Notes under the pieces: generated by a model
Seen by the model: only the letters and a program-made list of their open reading frames with translations
What the model was told of the DNA's origin: nothing
The model's database searches: none
Assembly: GCF_006384255.1 (NCBI RefSeq)
Contig: NZ_VCED01000005.1
Span: forward strand, 1 to 64,000
Length of the DNA: 64,000 nucleotides
Direction: 5' to 3'
Source of the DNA: Haemophilus seminalis
Lineage (GTDB): Bacteria; Pseudomonadota; Gammaproteobacteria; Enterobacterales; Pasteurellaceae
Part shown: positions 43,536 through 54,171 of the stretch, one piece after another
How the letters are laid out: each line of letters starts with the position of its first letter
Numbering within the stretch: position 1 is the stretch's first letter
Position numbers and translations under genes: made by a program

Positions 43536-44841
43536 TATGCAACTTAAAGCCACTTCGTCACTCGCTGAGTGGCTTTCTTATTTAGAAAAAAGCCATTTTA
43601 AACCCATTGATCTCGGTTTAGATCGCATTAAATCCGTGGCAGAAAAATTGGATTTACTTCACCCTGCTCCTTATGTGATAACGGTGGGGGGGACGAATGG
43701 TAAAGGCACCACTTGCCGCTTATTAGAAACGATTTTGCTTAATCACGGATTACGTGTGGGTGTGTATTCTTCGCCTCATTTACTACGTTATAACGAGCGA
43801 GTACGCATTCAAAATCAATATTTACCCGATGAAGCACATACCGCCTCTTTTGCTTTTATTGATGAAAATAAAACAGAATCACTCACTTATTTTGAATTTA
43901 GCACCCTTTCTGCATTGCATTTATTTAAGCAAGCGAAATTAGATGTAGTGATTTTAGAAGTCGGTTTGGGCGGTCGTTTAGATGCGACCAATATTGTGGA
44001 TAACCATCTCGCTGTGATTACTAGCATCGATATTGATCACACCGATTTTCTTGGGGATACCAGAGAGGCCATTGCTTTTGAAAAAGCAGGAATTTTCCGC
44101 AAAAATTGCCCTGTCGTGATTGGAGAACCTAATGTGCCACAAACAATGTTAGATCAGGCTGAAAAATTATATTGCCAAGTTTCTCGACGTGATGTGGATT
44201 GGTCATTTGAGCAAAATGCTGAAAATTGGCAATGGCAAAATAAAAAAGTTCGGTTAGAAAATTTGCCATTTTGTCAGATTCCATTGGCAAATGCTGCAAC
44301 GGCTCTTGCTGCTGTTCAATACTTGCCTTTTGATATTTCAGAACAGACTTTGCGAAAATCTCTGCAAGAGGTTGAACTGGTTGGTCGTTTTCAAGCAATA
44401 AAAGCAGATAGACGTGAAAAATTAGCGGATTATCTTGGCGTACCAGTTGAAACCTTGCCAACAATCATCGTTGATGTGGGGCATAATCCTCATGCTGCTA
44501 AATATTTATCTGAAAAATTGACCGCACTTAAACGTAACATAGAGGGCAAAATGATTGCCGTATGTGGAATGCTAAAAGATAAAGATGCAAATGGGGTATT
44601 TGCGTATTTAACGCCTATAATTGACGAATGGTATTGTGTGACCTTAGGCGGTTATCGCGGGCAGTCAGGCGATGAATTAGCTGATAAACTGAAAAGTCAT
44701 TTCCCACATGTTCAGGCTACATCAGATAATTCTGTTATGGATGGGGTACGTATAGCACTCAAAAGTGCGGTGAAAAATGATGTGGTTTTAGTCTTTGGAT
44801 CTTTCCACACCGTTGCCGAATTTTGGTCGGTTGTAGAGTAA
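43528..44841 (+). CDS. folC: bifunctional folylpolyglutamate / dihydrofolate synthase
   Basis: Adds glutamate to dihydropteroate and extends folate glutamate tails. It has 437 residues of the Mur-ligase fold, with ATP loop [11 protein letters not shown] (about 53-63), [26 protein letters not shown] and DVGHNPHA. The ATG at 43528 overlaps accD; an ATG at 43537, one base after the accD stop, is an alternative that would shorten it by three residues. The convergent sanA gene begins 17 nt downstream. Confidence 0.94.
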   Translation: MNNMQLKATSSLAEWLSYLEKSHFKPIDLGLDRIKSVAEKLDLLHPAPYVITVGGTNGKGTTCRLLETILLNHGLRVGVYSSPHLLRYNERVRIQNQYLPDEAHTASFAFIDENKTESLTYFEFSTLSALHLFKQAKLDVVILEVGLGGRLDATNIVDNHLAVITSIDIDHTDFLGDTREAIAFEKAGIFRKNCPVVIGEPNVPQTMLDQAEKLYCQVSRRDVDWSFEQNAENWQWQNKKVRLENLPFCQIPLANAATALAAVQYLPFDISEQTLRKSLQEVELVGRFQAIKADRREKLADYLGVPVETLPTIIVDVGHNPHAAKYLSEKLTALKRNIEGKMIAVCGMLKDKDANGVFAYLTPIIDEWYCVTLGGYRGQSGDELADKLKSHFPHVQATSDNSVMDGVRIALKSAVKNDVVLVFGSFHTVAEFWSVVE

Positions 44842-44858
44842 GTATCAATTTACCTTAC

Positions 44859-45530
44859 TTACTGGGGAGGGAGAGGTTCTGGCTCTCCCAAAAAATAAGG
44901 CTCAACACCTAATATCAAATCCAAAACTGCTTTTATACGCGCAAAAACTTCTCTTATTCGAGTAGATAGATGTAATTCAGGTTGTTTTGCTACAAAACAA
45001 ATCGCATCAATATCATGTGCTTTAGCAATTAAAAGTGCACGTTCGCAATGAAATTTTTGACTGACAATCGTAAATGCTTGTACTTGGAAAATTTTATCTG
45101 CGCGGATAACGGAATCTAGCGTACGGAAACCAGCAAAATCACGGAACATAGAGGTTTCAGATATGCCCATTTTTCGTAAATCACGAAACATTGCTCTTGG
45201 TTCGTTATATTGGACAGTGCGATTATCACCACTTAATAAAAGGTAATTGACTTTTTGATGATCGATTAGCTCTTTTGCGGCAGCTAAACGATACTCGTAA
45301 TAAGCATTAGGTTTTCCACCAACAATATATTTCGATGTGCCCAGCACAAGAGCATATGCGCGAGAGGGGAGTTCATCAATATTCGTGAATATCTTATCAC
45401 GCACGTAAAAACTTACGCCTTTATCGACAAGCAAGCAAAGCATAATCAGTGCAAAGATTGTATAGAGCGATATACGAAAAAGTGCGGTTAATTTTGATGG
45501 TAATTTTTTTATTATCATGTTTGTAAACAT
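44859..45530 (-). CDS. sanA: SanA-like membrane protein (DUF218 / YdcF-type)
   Basis: A 224-residue inner-membrane-anchored protein with a helix near the N-terminus (about 14-35) and a Rossmann-like DUF218 domain carrying ALVLGTSKY, LLLSGDNRTVQYNEP, DFAGFRTLDSVIRA and QKFHCERALLIA. This pattern is that of SanA, linked in enteric bacteria to envelope permeability and vancomycin exclusion; its biochemistry is unclear. The ATG at 45530 has GGGGA 11 nt upstream; starts at 45584 and 45518 are alternatives. Confidence 0.83.
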   Translation of the reverse strand: MFTNMIIKKLPSKLTALFRISLYTIFALIMLCLLVDKGVSFYVRDKIFTNIDELPSRAYALVLGTSKYIVGGKPNAYYEYRLAAAKELIDHQKVNYLLLSGDNRTVQYNEPRAMFRDLRKMGISETSMFRDFAGFRTLDSVIRADKIFQVQAFTIVSQKFHCERALLIAKAHDIDAICFVAKQPELHLSTRIREVFARIKAVLDLILGVEPYFLGEPEPLPPQ

Positions 45531-45600
45531 AATGAAAAATTCCCCGCACTTCAAGGAGAATTTGATGGATTTTATGAATTGCATTGATGTGTGATAATTT

Positions 45601-45652
45601 AGCCGTTTAGACGGCTAAAATTTCTTGACAACCTAATCGACTTACTGATAGT
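45601..45652 (+). promoter_or_regulatory. metX promoter with MetJ-like box
   Basis: Two adjacent 8-mers, AGCCGTTT and AGACGGCT (45601-45616), match the MetJ operator unit AGACGTCT at 6 and 7 of 8 positions and form a palindrome. A consensus -35 TTGACA (45625-45630) follows with -10 GATAGT (45647-45652). Methionine repression of metX by MetJ with S-adenosylmethionine is predicted. Confidence 0.62.
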
Positions 45653-45687
45653 TTAAGTGCCATTCTCATTATTACAATAGGTTTTCA

Positions 45688-46764
45688 ATGTCTGTGCAAA
45701 ATGTAGTGCTTTTTGACACACAGCCTTTAACCATGACGCTTGGTGGCAAGCTTTCCCATATCAATGTCGCGTATCAAACTTACGGTACGCTCAATGCCGA
45801 AAAAAATAATGCGGTATTAATTTGCCACGCTTTGACTGGCGATGCTGAGCCTTATTTTGATGACGGTCGCGATGGCTGGTGGCAGAATTTTATGGGCGCA
45901 GGTTTAGCATTGGATACGGATCGTTATTTTTTTATTAGCTCGAATGTATTAGGTGGTTGCAAGGGAACAACTGGGCCTTCATCAATTAATCCGCAAACGG
46001 GTAAACCTTATGGTAGCCAATTCCCTAATATTGTCGTGCAAGATATTGTCAAAGTACAAAAAGCCTTGCTTGATCATCTTGGTATTAGCCATTTAAAAGC
46101 TATTATTGGCGGATCTTTTGGCGGCATGCAAGCGAATCAATGGGCGATTGATTATCCTGATTTTATGGATAATATCGTGAATCTTTGCTCATCTATTTAT
46201 TTCAGTGCTGAAGCCATAGGCTTTAACCATGTTATGCGTCAAGCAGTCATTAATGACCCTAATTTTAACGGCGGCGATTATTATGATGGTACACCGCCGG
46301 ATCAAGGGCTATCTATTGCGCGTATGCTAGGTATGTTGACTTACCGTACTGATTTACAGCTTGCAAAAGCTTTTGGACGAGCAACAAAATCAGATGGCAA
46401 TTTTTGGGGCGATTACTTTCAAGTTGAATCCTACCTTTCTTATCAAGGGAAAAAATTTTTAGAACGTTTTGATGCCAATAGTTATTTACATTTGTTGCGT
46501 GCGTTGGATATGTATGATCCAAGCATAGGGTATGAAAATGTCAAAGAGGCATTATCACGTGTTAAAGCACGCTATACATTGGTTTCTGTGACAACGGATC
46601 AACTCTTTAAGCCAGTTGACCTTTATAAAAGTAAACAGCTTTTAGAACAAAGTGGAGTCGATCTACATTTTTACGAATTCCCATCAGATTACGGACATGA
46701 TGCGTTTTTAGTTGATTATGATCAGTTTGAAAAACGAATTAGAGATGGTTTGGCGGGTAATTAA
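45688..46764 (+). CDS. metX: homoserine O-acetyltransferase
   Basis: Acetylates homoserine with acetyl-CoA, the first committed step of methionine synthesis in this group. It has 358 residues of the alpha/beta-hydrolase fold: catalytic Ser in [12 protein letters not shown], Asp in TTDQLFKP and His in YGHDAFLVD, plus [10 protein letters not shown] and [11 protein letters not shown]. It is a homoserine acetyl- and not succinyl-transferase by family. A terminator ends the gene. The MetJ-like box upstream fits the pathway. Confidence 0.94.
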   Translation: MSVQNVVLFDTQPLTMTLGGKLSHINVAYQTYGTLNAEKNNAVLICHALTGDAEPYFDDGRDGWWQNFMGAGLALDTDRYFFISSNVLGGCKGTTGPSSINPQTGKPYGSQFPNIVVQDIVKVQKALLDHLGISHLKAIIGGSFGGMQANQWAIDYPDFMDNIVNLCSSIYFSAEAIGFNHVMRQAVINDPNFNGGDYYDGTPPDQGLSIARMLGMLTYRTDLQLAKAFGRATKSDGNFWGDYFQVESYLSYQGKKFLERFDANSYLHLLRALDMYDPSIGYENVKEALSRVKARYTLVSVTTDQLFKPVDLYKSKQLLEQSGVDLHFYEFPSDYGHDAFLVDYDQFEKRIRDGLAGN

Positions 46765-46772
46765 TTAGTCAT

Positions 46773-46808
46773 AAAAGAAGTGCGGTGAAATTTCACCGCA
46801 CTTCTTTT
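46773..46808. terminator. uptake-signal palindrome between metX and gyrA
   Basis: A perfect 36-bp palindrome containing AAGTGCGGT and its complement, with T and A flanks on both sides. It is a bidirectional terminator between convergent genes. Confidence 0.88.
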
Positions 46809-46818
46809 TTATAATAGG

Positions 46819-49461
46819 CTATTCTTCAGAATCGCTTTCTTCCAAAGAATCCTCTTCATCTGCATCACAAACACGCTCTAAACTTACTACATGTTCATCA
46901 TCTGCAGTACGAATTAAACGAACACCTTGCGTGTTACGACCTACGATGCTTACCTCGCTTACGCGTGTGCGAACAAGAGTTCCTGCATCAGTGATCAACA
47001 TAATTTGGTCTGTTTCTTCTACTTGAGTTGCGGCAACGACTTTACCATTACGTTCACTCACTTTAATCGAAATCACACCTTTTGTATTACGTGATTTAGT
47101 TGGGTATTCACTTAACTGTGTGCGTTTTCCGTAGCCGTTTTGCGTTGCCGTTAAAATGGCACCTTCACCTTTTGGCACAACGAGAGAAACCACTTTATCG
47201 ATATTTAAGTCTAATGATGCTTCAGCGTTGTCATCAGAAATATCTTCAATTTCTACCGCACTTTCATCATCAGAAATATCGTTTGTTAAAGCGAGTTTGA
47301 TACCACGAACCCCTGTTGCTAAACGCCCCATTGCACGCACAGCATTTTCTGCAAAACGTACCACGCGACCTTGTGATGAGAACAACATAATTTCGTTGCT
47401 GCCATCAGTAATATCCACGCCGATTAATTCATCTTCGTCACGTAAATTCAATGCGATGATACCGTTTGAACGTGGACGGCTAAATTCGGTCAAGGCGATT
47501 TTCTTCACAATACCGCCAGCAGTTGCCATGACCACGAATTTATCTTCTTCGTAAGCAGAAACTGGCAAGATTGCAGTAATACGTTCGTTTTCTTGTAACG
47601 GAAGAATATTCACAATTGGACGACCGCGTGCGCCACGGCTTGCTTGCGGAAGTTGATATACTTTCAACCAATATAAACGGCCACGGCTAGAGAAACAGAG
47701 GATCGTATCGTGAGTATTTGCCACCAGTAATTTTTCGATGAAATCTTCTTCTTTCATCTTCGTTGCAGATTTGCCTTTACCGCCTCGACGTTGTGCTTCA
47801 TAGTCAGTCAGTGGTTGGTACTTCACATAACCTTCATGAGAAAGTGTCACCACCACGTCTTCTTGTGCGATTAAATCTTCTAAATCAATATCACCAGAAG
47901 CTGCGGTAATTTCAGTTAAACGATCATCACCGAATTGTGCTTTCACTTCTTCCAATTCTTCACGAATCACTTCCATTAAGCGTTCTGCGCTACTTAAAAT
48001 ATGAAGAAGATCCGCAATTTTAACTAATAATTCTTCATATTCTTTTACAACTTCTTCAAAAGCAATGCCCGTTAAACGGTGTAAACGAAGTTCTAGAATC
48101 GCGTTTACTTGCGCTGGCGATAAGTAATACTGTTCGCCTTGAATGCCAAGATTTTCTTCTAAATCATCAGGACGAGCAGAAACATCAAGAAGATTAATAA
48201 TATCGCTATGTAACGTCCAAGAACGTGAACTGATTGCTGTTGCGGCCTCTTCACGGTTTTTAGAGTTGCGAATGATCGCAATCATTTCATCGATATTAGA
48301 ACGAGCAACCGCTAAACCTTCCAAAATGTGTGTACGTTCACGCGCTTTGCGAAGTTCAAAGATAGAACGACGAGTCACCACTTCACGACGGTGTAAAACA
48401 AAGGCTTCAATGATTTCTTTAAGATTAAATAAACGTGGCTGACCGTGATCCAATGCCACCATATTGATACCAAAGGTCACTTGCATTTGAGTGAGAGAGT
48501 AAAGATGGTTTAATACCACTTCCCCTACTGCATCACGTTTAATATCAATTTCAATACGGATCCCTTCTTTATTTGAAAGGTCAGTAATATTGCTGATGCC
48601 TTCGATTTTTTTCTCACGAATTAATTCGGCGATTTTCTCGACTAATTTTGCTTTATTTACTTGGTATGGCAATTCAGACACGATAATTTGCTCGCGTCCT
48701 TTTTCGTTGGTTTCTACTGTTGCACGAGCACGAACATACACTTTACCACGACCAGTGCGATAGGCCTCTTCAATCCCTTTACGACCATTAATTAATGCAG
48801 CGGTTGGGAAGTCTGGTCCTGGAATATGTTGCATTAATTCATCAATGGTAATTTCATTGTTGTCGATATATGCCAAGCAGCCATTTAATACTTCATTTAA
48901 GTTGTGTGGAGGAATGTTAGTTGCCATCCCCACCGCAATACCAGAAGAACCATTTGCTAAAAGTGCTGGAATACGAGTCGGCAATACATCTGGAATCATT
49001 AATTCGCCATCATAGTTTGGCGAGAAATTGACGGTTTCTTTATCTAAATCAGTGAGCAATGCTTGCGTGATTTTTTGCATACGTACTTCGGTATAACGCA
49101 TTGCAGCTGGCGCATCACCATCAATTGAACCGAAGTTACCTTGCCCATCAACCAACATATAGCGAAGTGAGAATGGTTGTGCCATACGAACGATTGTATC
49201 GTATACAGCCAAGTCACCATGCGGGTGATATTTACCGATTACATCACCCACAACACGCGCTGATTTTACGTATTTTTTATTGGCGGTATTGCCTTCGCGA
49301 TCCATTGAGAACAACACGCGGCGATGAACAGGTTTTAAACCATCTCGAACGTCAGGTAATGCACGCCCAACGATAACCGACATCGCATAGTCAAGGTAGG
49401 AAGATTTGAGTTCTTCTTCGATATTGACAGGGGTGATAGATGATTGGATTGAATCCGTCAT
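46819..49461 (-). CDS. gyrA: DNA gyrase subunit A, with Leu at position 84
   Basis: The DNA-cutting subunit of gyrase. It has 880 residues, with the catalytic Tyr123 in [10 protein letters not shown], the GyrA core and a C-terminal DNA-wrapping domain of six blades ending in an acidic tail. The ATG at 49461 is the family start; seven extra in-frame residues upstream lack support. In the quinolone-binding region [10 protein letters not shown], residue 84 is Leu (codon TTG, 49212-49210), where Haemophilus wild type has Ser; Asp88 is unchanged. Ser84Leu is a known quinolone-resistance change in H. influenzae. Confidence 0.97.
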   Translation of the reverse strand: MTDSIQSSITPVNIEEELKSSYLDYAMSVIVGRALPDVRDGLKPVHRRVLFSMDREGNTANKKYVKSARVVGDVIGKYHPHGDLAVYDTIVRMAQPFSLRYMLVDGQGNFGSIDGDAPAAMRYTEVRMQKITQALLTDLDKETVNFSPNYDGELMIPDVLPTRIPALLANGSSGIAVGMATNIPPHNLNEVLNGCLAYIDNNEITIDELMQHIPGPDFPTAALINGRKGIEEAYRTGRGKVYVRARATVETNEKGREQIIVSELPYQVNKAKLVEKIAELIREKKIEGISNITDLSNKEGIRIEIDIKRDAVGEVVLNHLYSLTQMQVTFGINMVALDHGQPRLFNLKEIIEAFVLHRREVVTRRSIFELRKARERTHILEGLAVARSNIDEMIAIIRNSKNREEAATAISSRSWTLHSDIINLLDVSARPDDLEENLGIQGEQYYLSPAQVNAILELRLHRLTGIAFEEVVKEYEELLVKIADLLHILSSAERLMEVIREELEEVKAQFGDDRLTEITAASGDIDLEDLIAQEDVVVTLSHEGYVKYQPLTDYEAQRRGGKGKSATKMKEEDFIEKLLVANTHDTILCFSSRGRLYWLKVYQLPQASRGARGRPIVNILPLQENERITAILPVSAYEEDKFVVMATAGGIVKKIALTEFSRPRSNGIIALNLRDEDELIGVDITDGSNEIMLFSSQGRVVRFAENAVRAMGRLATGVRGIKLALTNDISDDESAVEIEDISDDNAEASLDLNIDKVVSLVVPKGEGAILTATQNGYGKRTQLSEYPTKSRNTKGVISIKVSERNGKVVAATQVEETDQIMLITDAGTLVRTRVSEVSIVGRNTQGVRLIRTADDEHVVSLERVCDADEEDSLEESDSEE

Positions 49462-49542
49462 TGGTATTCCTTTTTTGATCAAAAATTGTGGCGGATTATA
49501 GCATAAAGGTATGTTTTTTTACATTAGGATTTCGCCTAATGG

Positions 49543-49994
49543 CGACTTACTTTCTTTTGCTTGTACAAAAGAAAGTAAGCAAAGAAAAGTACTCCCAGTT
49601 AAATCGCTTATCTTTGCTTTGTTTCAATTTTCTTTACGGCAATTTTCTAAACTCGCAACTACGTTGCTCAAACAGACGAAAATTGCCTAAAAATTGAAAG
49701 TCGCAAAGGCGATTTATATGGGGCCCGAGTTTATCGGAGGATCATTTAAAAAGTGCGGTTGGTTTTAGGGCGATTTTTATAGGTCGTTTTATTTGTAGGT
49801 AGAATTAAATGGGTTCCCTTCTTTTCCGCCTTTGTTTCATAGAATTTGTAGGAAATTTTCGTCTGTTTGAGCCGTTTGCAGCGAGTTTAGAAAATTTCCG
49901 TTAAGCAAATTGTATGAAACAAAGGAAATAAGGAAAAGCAGGGGCACTTTTCTTTTGCCTACTTTTCTTTGGCGAAGCAAAGAAAAGTAGGTCG
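49543..49994. repeat. long intergenic dyad with nested hairpins
   Basis: The 569-nt gap between gyrA and ycaO holds two inverted copies (about 145 bp each, 49543-49687 and 49851-49994) of one sequence, alike at roughly four of five bases by eye. Each outer end contains its own perfect 14-bp hairpin (49546-49579 and 49958-49991). The middle (49688-49850) holds one uptake signal. No coding gene is supported. A further 10-bp palindrome lies at 49993-50017. Confidence 0.82.
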
Positions 49995-50030
49995 TACTTT
50001 CAAGAATTGAAAGTACGAAATAAGCCTCAT

Positions 50031-51794
50031 TTATTTTTGATGTGATCGCTTTGCTTTCTGCAACTTCCCATAAGCCCCTAGCAACGCCTGATGTTCCTTA
50101 AAGTTTTCCAAATTTTCATCACTTGCAGGAAGATTATAGAACGGATTACCACCTTCAGAGACCGCGCCCCAAGCTTGTTTAACTGCATCTTTGCCATACA
50201 TTTTCTCAAACACTGCACGATATTGCGCTGGGTCGCGATTTTCATCTAAATGTAATTCAATGATGGAAATTAATGCGCGGTAATAATTCACACGTTCTGT
50301 GGTGAATACGGAGCTGTTCATATTCAGCGTCCAGTTTGCCCAATCTAATGTCTGTTCTAATTCGCCTAATGCAAGGTGGAGCATTGATTTTAATTCACCA
50401 ACGCGTAAGGTTGTCCAGCCGCTATTTTTAGGTGCAACGATACCGATAAATTCACGCACGCGAGTCGCATCGTCAATATCTTGTCCGTCTAATTCTTCTA
50501 ATAACTCTTGATAGGTTTCCGCATCGTGATGCCAGTTTGGTAAATCCAGTAAAATTTCGCGCCAATCCATTCCCATATTGTTGTTGGCGTAAATTAAATC
50601 GTCTGCAGGATAAATATCAGACATGCCTGGCACAATAATACGGCACGCATAGATATCCAAATGGTTGTAATCCATCACGTAAACTTCTTTTTCATCCGCA
50701 CGGAAAATTGCCATTAAATTATTGTATTCTTCTTGCGTTGTACCGCTGAAATCCCAATCAGCAAATTCATAATCAGGCGTTTGTTTAAATAAATCCCAAG
50801 AAATTAAACCGCTCGAATCAATAAAGTGGGTTTCTAAATTAGCGTGTTCTGCCACGCCATCGTTGTTGAAAGATGGTGGAGAGAAAACATCCAAATCTTT
50901 CAAGCTACGACCTTGTAAAAGTTCTGTCACCGTACGTTCTAATGCCACTTGGAAATTTGGATGTGCACCGAAAGAGGCAAAGCAAGTGCCGTTATTAGGA
51001 TTGAGTAGCACCACGCAAATAACAGGGTATTTTCCGCCAAGTGAAGCATCAAACGCATAAATAGGGAAGCCTTCTTCCTCTAATTTTGCAATGGAAGCCT
51101 GAATAGATGGATAGCGATCCATTACAGATTTTGGAATTTCTGGCAAGCTGATCGCTTCAGCGATAATTTTGTTTTTCACATAACGCTCAAATACCTCTGA
51201 CAAGCCTTGCACGCGTGCTTCAAATTTTGTATTGCCCGCAGACATCCCATTTGAGACATAAAGGTTGGCAATAATACTTTGTGGAATGTAAACGGTTTGT
51301 TCGTCCGATTGACGAACATAAGGCATCGCTACGATCCCACGATCATAATTGCCAGATTGTAAATCTACCAATAATTCAGGCGTAAGCTCGGCATTAGGAT
51401 CAAAATAATCCAATAAATAATCATCTAAAATGCCATTAGGCAGTAAAGCATCATCTTCAATCGGGAACCATTTTTCATTGGAATAATGTACAAAATCGCC
51501 GTTTGCAATCTCTTGCCCTAAATAGAAATCAGCAAAAAAATAGTTGGTGGAAAGACGCTCAAAGTATTCGCCAAGGGCGGAGGCTAATGCCGCTTTTTTG
51601 CTTGCTCCTTTACCATTCGAAAAACACTGTGGGCAGTCTTTATCGCGAATATGCACAGACCACACATTTGGCACAGGATTCAACCAAGATGCCTCTTCAA
51701 TATTAAAACCAAGTGCGGTCAATTTTTGCTGAAATTTTGCAATACTATCTTCCAATGCGGCATCTTTGCCTGGGATAAACGTTTGTTCTGTCAT
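50031..51794 (-). CDS. ycaO: YcaO family protein (RimO-associated)
   Basis: A 587-residue protein of the YcaO ATP-dependent cyclodehydratase family. The E. coli homologue assists RimO-dependent methylthiolation of ribosomal protein S12. Features include CPQCFSNGKGASKKAALASALGEYFERL, split here as the conserved NGKGASKK and GEYFERLS segments, and the C-terminal extension typical of the E. coli-like branch. The ATG at 51794 follows AGGAACAAAA; the frame continues to 51869 without support. No peptide-substrate gene is nearby, so a peptide-modifying role is unlikely. Confidence 0.9.
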   Translation of the reverse strand: MTEQTFIPGKDAALEDSIAKFQQKLTALGFNIEEASWLNPVPNVWSVHIRDKDCPQCFSNGKGASKKAALASALGEYFERLSTNYFFADFYLGQEIANGDFVHYSNEKWFPIEDDALLPNGILDDYLLDYFDPNAELTPELLVDLQSGNYDRGIVAMPYVRQSDEQTVYIPQSIIANLYVSNGMSAGNTKFEARVQGLSEVFERYVKNKIIAEAISLPEIPKSVMDRYPSIQASIAKLEEEGFPIYAFDASLGGKYPVICVVLLNPNNGTCFASFGAHPNFQVALERTVTELLQGRSLKDLDVFSPPSFNNDGVAEHANLETHFIDSSGLISWDLFKQTPDYEFADWDFSGTTQEEYNNLMAIFRADEKEVYVMDYNHLDIYACRIIVPGMSDIYPADDLIYANNNMGMDWREILLDLPNWHHDAETYQELLEELDGQDIDDATRVREFIGIVAPKNSGWTTLRVGELKSMLHLALGELEQTLDWANWTLNMNSSVFTTERVNYYRALISIIELHLDENRDPAQYRAVFEKMYGKDAVKQAWGAVSEGGNPFYNLPASDENLENFKEHQALLGAYGKLQKAKRSHQK

Positions 51795-51874
51795 TTTTGT
51801 TCCTAAATAAGAAAAAAGTGCGGTGAATAATAGGGGAGTTTTAATAGCGGGGCAAGATTTTTTCAGCAAAAATA

Positions 51875-51896
51875 AACCCCGAAAACTTTGGGGTTT
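51875..51896 (-). terminator. terminator of the 51930-52406 gene
   Basis: AACCCC/GGGGTT stem, followed on the minus strand by TATTTTTGC, 34 nt after the gene's stop. Confidence 0.78.
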
Positions 51897-51929
51897 TCTA
51901 CCGCACTTTTAACGTATATTTGATTGGCG

Positions 51930-52406
51930 TTAAAGTAACCTTGGATTGAACCGCACTTTCAACGCAATCGTAATGGTGGCAAAAATTTTCTCATCGTTGA
52001 GAGGAAAGTTTTCGCATAAAGTGCGGTGGGAATAGGTAATGTTTATTTGAGCTTGTGATAATTCATTTAATAAAATCGGGAGAGAAATATTGAGCTGCTC
52101 GGCGATTTGTTGAATAGAAAAATGCTCGAAAGTCATCATCAAGCGATCTAAATTGCAGTAAGAAGGCATACGATTATGCGTGATGAGATCGGCAAATTGA
52201 GTGTTGATTTTTACCCATTTCTTCTTACGGCTATAAAAATGCAGTAACAAACCAAATACGGAAAATCCAGCAAAGAAAAGATGAATCTCTAGGGCTTGAG
52301 CAAAAGGCAAGCCTAGCCACATTGAAATGCCACTTGCAACAACGAAAAGCAAACTTAAGGCTAGTCCCCACACTAAGAAAAATTTATAAATCACTTTAAA
52401 TTTCAT
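51930..52406 (-). CDS. hypothetical membrane protein
   Basis: A 158-residue protein I do not recognise. Two hydrophobic helices (about residues 8-31 and 38-57) come first, with His in EIHLFFAG and LLLHFYSRKKK, a spacing reminiscent of DUF4405-like haem-binding membrane proteins, but this is weak. A soluble C-terminal part (about 68-158) includes FSIQQIAEQLNISLPILLNE, which could be a small helix-turn-helix. ATTATCCTTTT on the plus strand corresponds to an AAAAGGAT ribosome site. It is transcribed towards ycaO with a terminator between. Confidence 0.65.
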   Translation of the reverse strand: MKFKVIYKFFLVWGLALSLLFVVASGISMWLGLPFAQALEIHLFFAGFSVFGLLLHFYSRKKKWVKINTQFADLITHNRMPSYCNLDRLMMTFEHFSIQQIAEQLNISLPILLNELSQAQINITYSHRTLCENFPLNDEKIFATITIALKVRFNPRLL

Positions 52407-52636
52407 TGAATTATCCTTTTCTACAAAGTAACCATAGCAAAATATAGAACACCTAATATTATAGAATCCTTTTATCTCATTTTACTACGTTATATTTGAA
52501 TTAATATATCGATGCTGTAGAATTCGTTGTAATGTCTGGTTTTTAAAAAGTTAAAATGAAAAAATGCTTACCATTTTAACCGCACTTCGCTCGAACTTTT
52601 ACATCAACATTTGAATAACCACATTGAAAAATCACT

Positions 52637-53443
52637 ATGACTATTTACGACATCAATTTTGCTGAACTGTATCAACAACACTTAATCGCTTGTAATCATT
52701 ACAACTTGCCTCCGACAAAATGGGATAAAAAAGCCGTGAAAATGGCAGAGAATTTAGTTGGCAAGCCTTCAGCATATAATCAGCAATTATTGCAAGCTAT
52801 GAATGTGCAAGCCGATGAAACTGTGTTGGATATTGGCTGTGGCCCCGGTACTTTTGCTGTGCCACTCGCACAACAAGGTTCAACGATATATGCCTTAGAT
52901 TATAGCAATGGAATGTTAGATTGCTTGGCGCAGTTCAAACAGAAATTTGGTTTGCATCATCTGACTACATTTCATAAATCTTGGGCGGATAATTGGGATG
53001 ATGTGCCACAAGCTGATGTGGTGTTGGCATCTCGTTCAACGTTGGTGGACAATTTGGACGATATGATCGAAAAACTCTGTGCCAAAGCGAAAAAACGTGT
53101 GTTTTTGACTTCTGTCACACAACGCCATTTTTTAGATGAGGGCGTATTTGAGGCGATTGGCCGTGAAGATATTGGTTTCCCCACTTATATTTATTTACTC
53201 AATCGGTTGTATCAAAAAGGCATTCAGGCAAATTTGAATTTTATTGAAACCGAATCGGGTTGTTTTCAAGGTGAAAGCTACGAGGATTTATTAGCCTCGG
53301 TGGAATTTTCTTTAGGCGAACTTTCCGAAAAAGAAAAACAAGGTTTGAAAGCCTTTTACGATCGTAAACAAGCTAATAACGAACCCATTTCTCACGGACA
53401 GAAAAAATGGGCGTTGATTTGGTGGAATGTAGAATGTGCCTAG
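52637..53443 (+). CDS. class I SAM-dependent methyltransferase
   Basis: A 268-residue predicted methyltransferase. Motif I VLDIGCGPGTFAVPL (about 63-77) binds S-adenosylmethionine, followed by ALDYSNGMLD and motif IV-like ADVVLASRS. The substrate is not known; the extra N-terminal helix region (NLPPTKWDKKAVKMAENL) might help recognition. It converges on the yafS-like gene, sharing the bases CTAG for both stop codons. Confidence 0.82.
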   Translation: MTIYDINFAELYQQHLIACNHYNLPPTKWDKKAVKMAENLVGKPSAYNQQLLQAMNVQADETVLDIGCGPGTFAVPLAQQGSTIYALDYSNGMLDCLAQFKQKFGLHHLTTFHKSWADNWDDVPQADVVLASRSTLVDNLDDMIEKLCAKAKKRVFLTSVTQRHFLDEGVFEAIGREDIGFPTYIYLLNRLYQKGIQANLNFIETESGCFQGESYEDLLASVEFSLGELSEKEKQGLKAFYDRKQANNEPISHGQKKWALIWWNVECA

Positions 53444-54138
53444 CTTTTAAGCTTGAATGCATTTACCGGCTCTAAAAATACCGGTATTTTTGACCGCACT
53501 TTTTCTGGGTTGAGAGTCAGAGGATAGGTACGTTTTTGTGCAATGATTAACGTGAGCGGCGAACAGATTGTTGCGCGTTTATTTTTTGTTGCGATAGGGC
53601 AATTTTCAATCACTTCAAAATTGAGCAACGAAAGCCAATCAATCACACGCCAAGCAGGGTAGTGACGCAACGGATAATCCCCCATTTTTCTTTTGAAAAT
53701 CAGTGGACTTAATGGATTAAATAAAGCAATAAAAATCCAGCCATCGTTAGCCAGTACACGATGAGATTCACGCAGAATTTGATGCGGATCTTGCGCAAAA
53801 TTAAGCGTATTCATTAAAAACACGGCATGGATTTCTTTTTGAATGAACGGCAATTCGGTGAGGCTTGCTTGAACTAAGCTAACTTTAGTATTGTAAAGTG
53901 CAGTGAGATTTGGCGTGATTTTTTCACTCAGAATAATCTGGTGGTGCATAGGCAAATTCGTATTAACTTCACCACTTAACCCACCAATTTTCAAAACCTG
54001 ATGGCCTAAAATTTTGGGTATCCAAGGCATTAACGTTTGGCGTAAGGCTTGGCAATAATCATCCCCCTTTGGCAAATTTTGCCAACTTTCAGGCTGAATG
54101 AAAGGCTTGGTCGCTTTGGCATTCCAGTTTACAATCAT
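53440..54138 (-). CDS. SAM-dependent methyltransferase, YafS-like
   Basis: A 232-residue methyltransferase-like protein. The motif I glycine loop is degenerate ([12 protein letters not shown]), while [20 protein letters not shown] and [21 protein letters not shown] resemble the post-SAM motifs. Its divergent position next to gloB matches yafS in E. coli, whose function is unknown. The stop codon overlaps that of the convergent methyltransferase. A weak SAM loop leaves activity uncertain. Confidence 0.75.
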   Translation of the reverse strand: MIVNWNAKATKPFIQPESWQNLPKGDDYCQALRQTLMPWIPKILGHQVLKIGGLSGEVNTNLPMHHQIILSEKITPNLTALYNTKVSLVQASLTELPFIQKEIHAVFLMNTLNFAQDPHQILRESHRVLANDGWIFIALFNPLSPLIFKRKMGDYPLRHYPAWRVIDWLSLLNFEVIENCPIATKNKRATICSPLTLIIAQKRTYPLTLNPEKVRSKIPVFLEPVNAFKLKS

Positions 54139-54171
54139 TTTATTCCTCCATCACAAATGAAAAGGACGATT

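Noticed and set aside
45601-45616. Terminator of sanA
   Set aside because: sanA is transcribed away from this point, so the dyad lies upstream of both genes and fits an operator.
49488-49697. 69-codon frame in the gyrA-ycaO gap
   Set aside because: It runs through the inverted repeat arm and has no ribosome site; the repeat explains the open frame.
50031-51794. YcaO as part of a thiazole/oxazole peptide cluster
   Set aside because: No precursor peptide, dehydrogenase or transporter gene is nearby and the protein has the E. coli-like housekeeping form.
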